Source of the DNA: a virus
Strand: one strand, 5' to 3'
Virus record (IMG/VR): IMGVR_UViG_3300010885_026047
Coordinates: 1-64,000 of that record
DNA length: 64,000 nucleotides
Made by a program: the position numbers and the translations under genes. The notes under the pieces are model-generated. The model had not been told where the DNA came from. It searched no databases and was given only the letters and a program-made list of their open reading frames with translations. This document shows positions 12,001 through 19,900 of the stretch, piece after piece (positions within the stretch are counted from its first letter, which is position 1; every line of letters begins with the position of its first letter).

Positions 12001-13981
12001 TATGGTCGGTGATAAACGTGGAAGTGTACACAAAGGAGCTTTAACACTCTTAAACTATTTGTTTGTTAAAGACGGTGGACAGTACAAGAACGGTTCTTTT
12101 ATCCGGTTTATACCACCACACATGATGAGAGAGTGGTCAGATAGGATGTCTGCAGTAACAAAAGCCTTGTCTAAACCTATGTCTGAAGAACAGTTCAGAG
12201 ACTTGTTTGGTACAGATCAGGCTACTTTTCAAGATAAGTTTGTAGACAGTTGGGCTACACACAAAGACAGTCAGAAGTTTATAGCAAAAAAAGAGAAGTT
12301 AAAAGAGGGAGATGAGCCGGGATACTACAGGACTATAGAGGGGAAACTGTTTAAAAAGCAGATAGAGGACTACATGAGAAAAGGTCCAAAAGAACCTTTA
12401 GTCTTACCAGAACTACCACAGTACAAAGGAGAAAAAGTGGCTGCTTACAAAGAAGTTTTTGTAGACGGAGACAGTAAACAGTGGAGAGGTGCTAAAGCTG
12501 TGTTTGGTGACTATCCAAAGTCTGTAGAAGAGCAAAGAGCTGCTGAGACAAACGCAGTAAGAACCAACGAAAACAACAAGTACAAGACCTCACGAGAAGC
12601 TCTTTGGAACCAGTATCAGATAGCACCGGGTTTTATAGATGGTAACTGGATATATAGCGATAACGGAGAAACAAGAGGTGACCTAGAAGGACTTAACCCT
12701 GATCAGGTTTTACAAGAGATAAGTGGAGAAAAAACAGAGCCAAAAGTTATGACTTCTGAACCTTCTGTTGTATCTTCAAGCTTTATGAGAAACATCACTT
12801 TTAAAGAACATCCTCTTGCTGACTACCCTTCCAGAACACGTATAAATGCCTCATCTGATGCTACTCTTGCACTTGCTACAGACTTTACTACACCTGGAGA
12901 AAAGCTAACTAAAAACAGTGTTACTGCACAAGGGAAAAAGTACATACCGATAGACCTTAACAAAGGTTTAGACATAACTCCTGAGAGAGTAAGCAAGATC
13001 GTACAGATGTTAAACGAATCTGCAGGTTCTGATATGTTTGCTAAAAAGGAGATATCACTTAACATAGCAGGTAATGGTATATATACCCTGAAGAGTAAGT
13101 ACACCCAACAACAGTTAGACGAGTTCACTTACAAACTTCTTAAAGCTGTAACTGAGTCACCAGATCTGAAAGTAACTATAACTAGTGCTAACAGTGGTGG
13201 ACAAACAGGTATGGATGAGGCAGGTGCAAAAGCAACACAACGGTTAGGTATACCTACTACAGTACTTGCTCCAAAAGGGTACATGTTCAGAGATATAAAC
13301 CACAAAGATATCGCAAACGAACAGCAGTTTAAACAGAGGTTTGAGCAAAAACCTACAGAACCTGTAGTATCTTCATCTAATGGTGTAAAAGCATTTATGA
13401 GACTTAGGTTTGGAAACTTACAAGGAGAACAACTAGTAAATGCTATGATTGAGGATAAGAAAGAGATGTTTGAAGATACTATAAAACTCTTTAAGCAGTT
13501 AAATCCCAATTTATCATCAGCAGAATTGAATAAGGGAATAGAAGATATAAAAAAGAATTATAACTTTATCTCTTCACCAGTACCTACGGAAATAGGAGAG
13601 GGAAGTATTGTTAGTATTAAAGGAAAGAAATATAAGGTACAAGCATCACAGGAGAGTTCATCCGATTTAATGAAGAGAGTTGCTGAAGAAAGAAGTGGTA
13701 AAGTTTATGATGAGTTATCTACTGATGAGTTTTACCAAATGATGGGAGATAAAACTGGTAAGGATGGTTTTGATATACAATCAAGTATATTGTCTTTAAC
13801 TCAAGTATATGACTTAGTTCCTTTAAATGAATGGGATCCTGAAACAAATCCAAATGGAGATGAGCCAATATTTACTATAACTAATCATGAACTAATAGAT
13901 ATGATAGACAAACCTGTTGTACCTTCACAAAGCGATATAACAAAAGAAGAGATAGAACAACAACTAAAACACTGTAAGTAA
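65..13981 (+). CDS. Giant virion polyprotein with RNA polymerase-like DxDxD motif (crAss-like)
   Basis: A 4638-residue protein, among the larger phage proteins. Visible features in order: Gly/Ala-rich hydrophobic stretches near 190-240 and 515-540, as in ejected virion proteins; a Pro/Glu/Thr-rich linker near 940-985; a zincin-like HEAFH at 1835-1839 with a downstream EEWMAD; a GEDLDIDSK segment with DLDID at 3273-3277, matching the metal-binding DxDxD of crAss/YonO-type single-chain RNA polymerases; and a Rossmann-like SGGQTG at 4377-4382 followed by LGIPT and APKG, typical of SLOG/Moco-carrier folds. Known from the family: crAss-like phages inject a large virion RNA polymerase that transcribes early genes. 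Inferred: this is that protein, fused to other cargo and perhaps processed. The start ATG follows the previous stop immediately, and the stop overlaps the next ATG by one base. From about 13370 codon use shifts to AAT and ATT. RNAP assignment moderately sure. Confidence 0.75.
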   Translation: MADFTLHDLDLPIVSQTAQNGYAPDASNVSAPVDRYSPPAYTEPGEAKDDDLFADIRKAGNTQNKYQQQFFDYDATKAQQFINTPQYKELGFDPNLGYQVEDQRYHELESNWETTKRVGEGFAVGLGEGFAGMVTNLKNVGEWFKDPSLQGSFKQKQLEEINKQQQDFQNRFYIPQGYNPTVLNSVARGVQGSGNFIGALAEVAAFSYLTGGLAGAVGGVAGLGEAVGAAGDLSELSAGLSAPEIMANTENLTSAINNAANPTMWEQVGQFATKAGQKLPLPGAQTAGYIVGDVLQGSEGGAIATVSRGFAAFANDINSVNTATGFASSNAANTYQQLVNDQVEKYKKYHNGIEPDTDTLKSFQDKALKSAKVGGAIDAYFMLGLEKLALGNLLNSRSTLQEAIEKSGKGFYDKIGIKPSWAEGAAEEPLYIRQQAKWYDFKANLTNNYYEGLRHIGATGVEFGVVNNLMEGVDKGIRSYFDAKYDNKDIDFTDALLDGIGQQFSKEGAGTFISGFLQGALLLGIGGAALGKVKNWGLDKAAGRTEADIKTSDIDAQNYVQQVNDAWKDPLNPIKGTIHDMILQSALGEGSKTALGQDDRKTFHDFADDNQRSFLMKLIKNGMADAWVDRAVEKARSLSQDELCQFMTVPSTPENFEAIKAQINELPARVKDLRNIRKYIDTKLQNPFNPWAKDPETGKRKFADGSVEFTTEYNNRAIYEIAKDYVATMKDVAQMAIVRQGALLNGKTGTTGILDMPFAKNLGFADVFTLTSTELLDKQIAGYQESVAISKDKETQERLEKTIAYKEKLTEYLKGYADILNEGSSKDRAQRIKALDDKHKGELAEAMYYYLETMLINRNLKGKVTDRVTPPGMQEVIDGMDKMLDYYKLGVDHHAMLHQVNILLDPHIVRKFEKSFMTEGAKRQAEAKAEQEAHTKDVKPEEPIVTPEPETKPGPESTKEPEVPPTPEPQPTPTPKPEPVIPEVPQPVTTSPAIERYKQQERDLKTLIDNLEDGVPVPNVDAFDAMIKSGDAQRLMAADKLAIQHKVPLQERKKELLDIVQEFYDRKLPEDKHEVKNIEGDPKIVADGNKFAIWKNGDFVDSTRYGSVREANREFDKYIAANHPLIPGTDIRVGEKVYNENSNEVKLVQRDDKLYVRPWNEKTKNKDIEIIPEELSEYSKDKPAAQDKPVESRFDGTQPKVQFKQSTATSIESFKQPGEFSAEGRVIADQRFADTVKTIPQQHLSTGEGFSIQVVPNDKFTESYRSALSPQLVQKADKGFWILHYNGQPVGVIENSGKNLYKTKDGKELTIDQLTLQDIAAIYDIPTTGDYTTSQKVYDKLLENHLNSLALSDLLKGKDSVELDGKISVDTNYSYNWIDTGEVGPKLAELEGLQRNERGEVKMYVWNNYKSPEEAGWEIQNTMSPEEAQQALKVKPAGNPNYYSAVVKLESGDYIPVQLTPRQISTEELSNICTAISGIDTDEKLKAANGQLNKVFVALPKTDELSGLKIYINSVGVGDDNHLFVTVHRKLPGKDVPTEELGTGNIYGAKGELLKLSPDELIDRLNKVLQSDKIKADIPTLTVDNLKFQPDEKNIAEMEASVRKNPIKSVQASYKVIDTKGEQRVYENKPPVPSAPVGPKTPVTDIEAKRGDIERRRQEELISAFGSSFSRNEEVIRSGKKAVISRNPELVALSSDPLVSDRRAQDVIDVYNTINQKYDTELKALEQQPEIKPISSLEQLADELDQEEKAINSKYGVPKTLDKGFAVEHVADIDKFNEFVNENLPEFLQVGELSGVVDNLLNNRVTVGQFVTYLDELGNVQGRIETGKDLPYKYHEAFHGIFRLLLTPEQQKRLYQEANKQNLVSAKQLAEFQKSHPRYADMGKEQLKEEYQEEWMADQFDNLSNKRETQAKGGVKGLLNRIWDWIKYMWDKLTGNRLRALFHEVHTGDYKSAKLQENSFTDKESVGVSLPVPKAIKVGTGETEIELSNGDKKAVKIDRYLPNDIATQLSNDITANVLLEMQSQTYPSFDKAIKAVIQRYSDTYSLKHPANIQTFEGITNQGEKREWAKQLKDYSTAVNSKELRENVEQGLRIQGIKQQLLDEDDTDETTGEQFGKAKSSIGGYGAQDKELRTYIASTTRKLTEPDSFGLTQHADGSPITQSVNSDYVYNGLLKLLSQESDVSKNVQKLLDYRDQGNNPDTVAVITRWLRETGFNEGLFKSTGQLQVTPGGENLFNKLVKNLSEVNNQYTTVIMDPIDNKVSVVDAGRRGPESYQFNQAANGFYQNLYKQIETSTNKGDNKKAISEAISPFKELIKTTKSISAKHTLIEDQPLAELSLRLSNELSDKPGIYIHPNYIQFSIVSAKEPKARTENQSGQLLVYPQVKPMDMTGLERDLLPVIEAGKNPFIRPEGLDKPTAAEVWLLNTFKGNAPFDSTVDSMSHTNSNGDSVYNYQYGSYNSTEIQKLNDSAYLKQLRNNPDRNTWLLDNPEFTSMTKQFVSIGGLDLKEMFVDKKEGEEPELNVQGKDINKTGTDFGDFGPREDNAYKLSLYDVSNNSAAYNQDKNGVVWYSIPVSLGPLAEKGTHHMVYLPVTRCIENGKLTDKVKDVLYQELQTECDRIQRVKAEIDKGRKQVIDEGGKWITDYHDGKEKGLKLLSLNGLMSEELRTKIEAEPDKLEEHKTEFLNGAQKELFKQVEEYKQQLTDQELIGKDGKNKLLPKYLFKGLDEKKNSALNLKAGQFDHNLSQVYINNYISYLGISRLLYGDKAKVSKDVQDWWKRMAGNNGQGMSMNPIVSTVDKPAVSSYQLITYPVTEFTTIHGTKGESDDGQANVTPYGYKTLLEGTGRLSELHNDLIETVIRGKDLTLKQFKAMHENDAVMNSIKDIYKDTDIYLKNSVGMLNRQDTSYKVNGEWVALPGREVLHERLNSAEEQEKEKQQPVFIGNTSISKAAKVNVPTTEEIEQGDVAKTYTQIQGEFMRWQTQTPMTGSTGNKSTQPDKQILSNQDANKSVYFDGKHVKAGEVIKTYMDSNRQRVLNNLLTAISEVFEPITDLKDLDKIEFDQAKFQDKVLPTLMATGVDAQTLELFQEHYDINLPPLVEKATSMWLSGMIKGVSKEKVPMWKMTLRSDAGMSVMRRVKTLTEDGQPKTWDIVPMDEFKKNPTSYKKLSGDDKFYGLAESDLVADRLRDNVPQYDDNGKVLYWYSEAMRPFMTVDEKKNGKFSDALGYGFGARTPGTGFQSYKRVHWVDRLSDVLGNTMVQSRDVMTATGEDLDIDSKFVAIPETYFVDNSDPKELQEFKTIGDKRQEIKAAIRKISSDFERTEHYDPAISRQVKELRKQIAHLTERYDAGAIEKSQYEHDKHDLEIDIASLGTPEGKAARHAVIRQQNELKQELKELDKRYDELKDSLDRSKKRVQYGAAISDKDKFEEYLLYKSQSNSVKDKVKELEGTEEGYISLILSSERSILISALKELKLPSTLEEFTKAGGDKLNNGVLTNRSLHAQLALLSGEHVSGGGKDALINRATSTQPVEDIIKDLTDKLLEGETSKWGRDIADQLQGKTGDLNSMLGQNKAYETLKQGGEGIGGVANMIQATAVLNQFNKKLSVPFTFGGVQYDEYKGAKGEPEVTRDRNADIMAQIHVDAPKNSIPSKLKLTREYAMVLTHMLKLGLPLDSALLYPLTEVWDRYAKKVAYGQKPFKLGYGVNADKELSKMLSSLSDEGAKRVELNNEKLTEYIKSGKSDRDIDYTLLDDLRTMKQITEPLRYMSRFMRMDTGRLLSDWTAIDHVQEGLKELGIGLTDEEFHKTQKPLDVRDVIEKRHGNMSANYEVFKVIQELGKKVFIERSPVFRDIQKATLAEVKLPESDKIARSQLNHDIRSYISLTAYKTWLDQKGRTEVTDTMNQNLLWDNSDSSKSIIKVLTDLRELTSTDKVKNYALNSFLNTVLKAKRTEINTVIANTWTRLSDQQQAKVVGSINDMVGDKRGSVHKGALTLLNYLFVKDGGQYKNGSFIRFIPPHMMREWSDRMSAVTKALSKPMSEEQFRDLFGTDQATFQDKFVDSWATHKDSQKFIAKKEKLKEGDEPGYYRTIEGKLFKKQIEDYMRKGPKEPLVLPELPQYKGEKVAAYKEVFVDGDSKQWRGAKAVFGDYPKSVEEQRAAETNAVRTNENNKYKTSREALWNQYQIAPGFIDGNWIYSDNGETRGDLEGLNPDQVLQEISGEKTEPKVMTSEPSVVSSSFMRNITFKEHPLADYPSRTRINASSDATLALATDFTTPGEKLTKNSVTAQGKKYIPIDLNKGLDITPERVSKIVQMLNESAGSDMFAKKEISLNIAGNGIYTLKSKYTQQQLDEFTYKLLKAVTESPDLKVTITSANSGGQTGMDEAGAKATQRLGIPTTVLAPKGYMFRDINHKDIANEQQFKQRFEQKPTEPVVSSSNGVKAFMRLRFGNLQGEQLVNAMIEDKKEMFEDTIKLFKQLNPNLSSAELNKGIEDIKKNYNFISSPVPTEIGEGSIVSIKGKKYKVQASQESSSDLMKRVAEERSGKVYDELSTDEFYQMMGDKTGKDGFDIQSSILSLTQVYDLVPLNEWDPETNPNGDEPIFTITNHELIDMIDKPVVPSQSDITKEEIEQQLKHCK

Positions 13982-16900
13982 TGATAGATAGGTGTCCACA
14001 TGGTCCTGACTGGGAGAAACTGAAAAACCGTATAGGTAAGACTGAAGCTATGGGTGTCTGGTTAGAACACGAAAAAGCCGGTACTAAGTATGATCCTATG
14101 TCTTATCCAAGACCTCGTTTCCCTGGAGACTTTGAACATGTCTGGACAGAACAGATAGACGGTATATCTGACTATCAGAAGCTATCAGCACGTAAAAAAG
14201 AACTGGAAGCAGAAGGAGCAAGAGTATCTATACAAGGTAACGGTCTACGTGTATCTATGAGTCCTGTAGAACAAAGACAAGAAAGGTACTACCAGAAAGT
14301 TGCAAAACCTGTTAACTTAGAAGAGCGACTTACAGAGTTTACAAACGGTCTTGGGTTTGAGAGTAAGCACTTAGATAACCTTAAAGACCTTATCGGTTCT
14401 GATGCCATAAGTGCCGTAGATCTGATGAACAAGGTTATCTTATACGGAAAGCACAGTAACTTACATCATGTAGCTAAAGAGACTGCTTATGTAGCTTACT
14501 CCATGTTAGGGCGTAAGAACAAGATAGTTACTGACCTGAAGAGAAACATAGAGTCTATACCTGACTACGATAAGATATATCAGCAGTACAAAGACAAAAG
14601 TCCAAACCTTCCTGATGGAAAGATAAAGGAGCTTATAACTATAGACTTCTTAGCTGATAGTATCAGAAACAACTGGGAAGCTCCTAAAGATAGTTATACA
14701 AACAGAAAGAGTGAGTTCTGGAGCAAAGCTGACTTTCCACCTGCTACTAAAAAGACTATAGGCAGTATACTTAGACAGATATGGGAGAGCCTGAAGAGTC
14801 TCTTTGTAAAGTCTGATAAGAACAGAGTACATGTAGGTGAGTTAGCTGATGATCTTGCTAACGACATCTTATCCAAAAACTATCAGAAGTTCCAGACAGA
14901 ACTTGCTCCTGATCAACAGAGAGTTAACTATGAAGAGACTATAGCTAAAGACCCTGTAGCTAAGAAGATAGTAGAGAGGTTTCATGATATGGGACTTACA
15001 CTAACTGGTAGTTTATCCGTTAGAAAACAAGGTACTTTATACAGAACACCTGACGAGAACTTACATGACTTAGACTTTACTGTTCAAAACCATCTTGTTA
15101 ACAAGGAACTACAGGAAGACATCAGAAAAGCAAAGTATCTTGCCTATGACTACGGGCAAAACTTGGTATCTAAAGTTTTCCATAAACAGATAATAGAAAA
15201 CATAGATAACTACTCATTTTTCAAGAACATCAAAAAGAACTTCCCGGAGTTTGAGATAACTAAGAGTTTTGTAGATAAAGATAACCGTATCTGTATAGCT
15301 GGAAAGATAGGAGAACATGGGATAGACCTCTTTATAAAACCAAAGGAACATGACCGGTTAGACAAAGACGAACAAGGTTACCAGGACTGGAAACAAGTCT
15401 TTTTAGAGAAGTTGAGACTAGGTAGAGCTAAAGATATGTTAGACTTTGTACACTATAAACCTTTTAACATAGACGAGAACGGAAAGTTTGCACAGATACC
15501 AAGTTTCAGACACTTTACGTTTGAGAAAGAAAGTCCTGTTAAACAAGCCCCTATCTCTTTTCAGAAAACCTCAACAAAAGAAAAACCTATACCAGAACTC
15601 GACAAAGTAGTAGAGAAGTTCCTATCCAAAGCAAACGTAGACGTACAAAGACTTAAAGACGAAGGTCAGGACTTTGCAGCTATGTATGAACCGTTTAAAA
15701 AGACTGTCTCTGTAGTAGACGGTAAAGCAGATATAACTACACTGGGAGAAGAAGCTACTCACGTTTATGTCAGGATGTTGGACAAAGACAGTAAGCTCTA
15801 CAGAGACATCATAAAAGACGTAAGAAACAGAGATGAGTTTGACGAAGTGTATGAACAGTACAAAGATGATCCGCAGTATCAGAAAGACGGAGAACCTGAC
15901 GAAGAGAAGATAGCTGAAGAAGCTGCTGGAAAGATAGCTGCAAAGGTTATAGCTGGTAAGTTTAAAGACCAGAAAGCTATGAAGTGGTGGGAAAGGTTGT
16001 GGAACTACATCAAGTCTCTGTTTAAAGACAAGAAGTGGGAAGATACTATAGCTGAAGATATACTGGGAGCTAAAACTACACGACTATCTAAAGAGAAGAT
16101 ACGTAAGATGGAGGAAGCTGCTGAACGAGGTGAGATATACTACCAGAAACTCGATCATGTATCTGATGACGCTAAAAAGTATATAGAAGACCTGCTATCC
16201 AGTAAACACACTTCAGATGTACAAAAAGCTCTTGTAAAAGCCTTCTATCTGAAAGACGAAGGTTATGAGAAAGTGGCAGAACATCTTGGTGTAAAGCCAC
16301 ATATACCAGCTATGTTGATCAAAAAAGAGAACGGTTTACCTGTTCACAAACACATGGATGTACAAGGGAGAGAGTATCCAGGTATAACAACTTTGATAAA
16401 GGGGAAACTGTCAGAAACTCAACAAGCAGACTTACAGTGGATAGCTGATATAGGTACAGATGTACATAGTATCTTAGAAGGGCTTGCTATAGATAAGAAA
16501 GTAGAAGAGATAGAAACATCTCATATACCCGATGATATAAAACGAACTGCTTATAAGATACTTGGTGCTTTTATAGAAGACTACAAAGCTAAAGGTTATA
16601 TAGCACTACCTGAAGTAGAAGCTATAGATCCTGTTAGTGGGGTAGCTACAGCTATAGACCTGTTACTCTTATCTCGTGATGGTACTGATAACAAGATAGT
16701 AGATCTAAAAAACTCTCTAACTGCAGCTCTGATAAAAGATGCAAAGACTGGAAAAGACCGAAAAAGTGATAAGTATCTCAGTTCATGGGAAATGGAGGAA
16801 GGTTCTGTCTTTAAAGCTGCAGGTATAGAGCTATCTAAAGACCTGCAACATGCTATCCAGTTAGGTTGCTGTGGGAAACTGATGGAGCTACAAGGAGTTC

Positions 16901-19900
16901 CTGTAACAGGGTTATATATCCTGCACATGCTTCTTAAAACAGAGAAAGGGATCAGTGGTATAACTGGTATACAAAAGGAAGGAGTTTCTTACTACTCTCC
17001 TACAGATAACGAGCCTTATGTCAACTTAGTTATACCTACAGAGATAGACGAGCAGAACCCTTCCCAGTTACAGATGAACCGTCCAGGTTATGACTACAGT
17101 GATATAGACCCACAAAACCCTTCAAACGAACCAAAAAGTGATGAGCAGGTAGAAAAAGAAGCAGAAGGTGCTGAACAACTTGATACGCTTAAACCTGTAG
17201 TAGATAAAGCTATAGACTTGTTAAACCAAAGACAAGTTTGGTTACAGGACTTGAACCGTTCTAAACCTGGTGCAGAGATAAAAAACAAGACGATAGACAC
17301 ACTTACACAGTTCAGAAGATCACTAATAACCAGCAGAGACGCCGGTGACTATAACTCTGCTATGAAGGACTTCATGGAGTATACCCGTAAACAGGTAGAA
17401 ACTACCATGGACTTTATCAGAGATACCAACAACTACACACTGAAAGAAGAGCGATATCCACAGATACTTATACAAGCAAGTAAGTTCTTAGATGGTTATC
17501 AAGGAGTTTATAAACTGGTAGACAGGGAAACAGGAGCTAAACATAAAGAGTATGCACAAGTAGTAGGTTCTCTGAACGAACTGCAGGAAGCTATAAGAGA
17601 GGGTTTACAAGGGTACTTTGCCACACAGTTCCGTAAAAACTTTCCACCAGAAGTTATACCTGATAGTACTATAACTGAGTGGATATATGGTATGTCACCA
17701 GATATAACACAAGCTACTTACAACTTAGAAGCTCCTCACGGAACTAGGGACTTAGGTATAAGTGCTATGGATAAAGAACTGAGAGATGCCCTGTTCTTTG
17801 GTAACCAGATATCTGTAGAGACTGTCAAGAAAGTTCAGGACATGCAGCAGAAGCTTTTTACTGCTCTTGGAACTAAGAAGTACCAGAAAGGTATGTATGA
17901 CTTTATGACCAACAAAGATGGTACACTTACACAGAGAGTCGGTAAGCAGTACTGGGATATGGTTAAAAGTGCTAGAGACCTTATACTGGACGATAACGGT
18001 AACGAACTGGAAGAGAAAGAAGGGAACTCTCCGGAAGTTATAGCTTACAACAAAGACTTACACAACAAAAAAGAAGCTTACAGAAACCTTACAAGAGCTG
18101 AAGTTTACGACAAAGTATCACAAGACTATGTAGAAGGACAGTACCAGAGGTATACACAGGAGTTCAAAGATGCCCGTAGCCAACATGAGTACCAGAACAA
18201 GTACGGTATCTGGGAACCAAGACATCCTGAAAGTGCAGCTTATAGAGAGTACAGAGAGAAACACTATATAGTTATACCTGATGTTTACGAAAAGATATAC
18301 GACAAGAAAGGAGAGTTTACTGGAGTAGTAGGAGACAGAACAAACATCTGGGTAGTAAACCCTCACTTTAAAGAAGTTAAAGATAAACGAACTGACGGTT
18401 TAGAACTAAGAGATGAGAAGTATCTGAAGATGTTAAACGATCAGTCTTCAGTAGGTAAAGCAAGAAAAGAGTTCTATGATAGTTGGATGAAGTTAGCAGA
18501 TAGTTACTATGGTGAACTTCCGTTATCTGTTATAAAGAACATGAAGGGAAAGATGCCTGTTAAAGAGGCTACATGGCTGGAACAGTGTAAACAGGCTGAA
18601 GGTCTAAATGGTTTACTTGGAGTTATCGGGAAGTCAGTTAAAGACCAGTTTACTTACGGTACTTACTATGGAGAGAGGATGGTAGATGAAGCTGGAAACT
18701 TTAAGCAGTCTATACCTGTAGGATATACAGGGGACTTCAGAGATCAGGAGAGGATACAAGACTTGAACAAACAGATAGCTGACCTGGAGAGCAGAAAGAC
18801 CACTGGAGAGTTTAAACAGAAACATCAACAAGACTACTACAGACAACAGAGAGATATACTCAAAGCAAGTCTCCAGGCAGAGATGAGAAAGATCACTCCT
18901 GACAAAGTAGAACAGGATATAGCTAAGGGTCTGATGGACTTTATACCTCAAGCAGAGAAGTATATCCAAAAAGACAGGATAGAAGATAAAGTACTGGCAC
19001 TTAGAGCACTTATACAGCTAAAGACAGAGACTGGAGGATACTTTGAGAGAGATACTCTGAACAGGACTATTTACAAAAAAGGTACCACTGAACCACTGGC
19101 TCTACAGGAGACTTATGCAGAAAAGATGGCTAAACATATATGTGAGGTTATCATGTACAACTCCGGTGAGAGAGACAACTCTTTCATGAAGATGATGGCT
19201 GAGAACATGGCTAGATACACAGGTATACTTGCTTTTGCAGGTCAACCTCTAACCTCTTTGTCTGTAGGTTCCATGGGTATGTTCAACATAGCAAGATCTG
19301 CTGTAGGTGGACAACACTTTGGTATGAGGTCTTTAGCAAGTGCTTTAGGAGAGTACTGGAAAGAGATGGTTCCTGCATGGACAAAAGGTAAACTATCTGG
19401 TAACAAGACACCTTATCACTCTAAAGGGGAAGCTCTTGTAGCTTTATACCAAGTACCAGTTAAGATGTTTGCTCCAGACAAAGGCTTCTGGCACTTAGCT
19501 ACTATGAACGAACATGCTACAGAGTACTTCATACAAGCAGTTCCGGCAATAGCTACTATGAAGTCTAAGAACATAAAAGGGGCAGATAGTTCTACCAAGA
19601 AGTTGTGGGATTGCTGGAACTTTGATAAGACTACAGGTAAACTGACTCCTGTGAAGGGTTTTGAACATGTTGCTGGAGACAAAGAGATGACTAAGTGGTT
19701 TGGCTATCTGCAGGATGTAAACAACATGGAACACGGGCCTTTTGCGGCTATGGAACAGAACGTTGTGTCTAAACACTGGTTGGGTAAACTTGGCATGATG
19801 TTCCACAAGGTTATCTGGCCTGGTTTCAAGAGTAGGTTTGCTAACAGTTACACACACCAGAACTTTGGAGAAATAGAAGGGTCTTACCGGACAACTTTGA

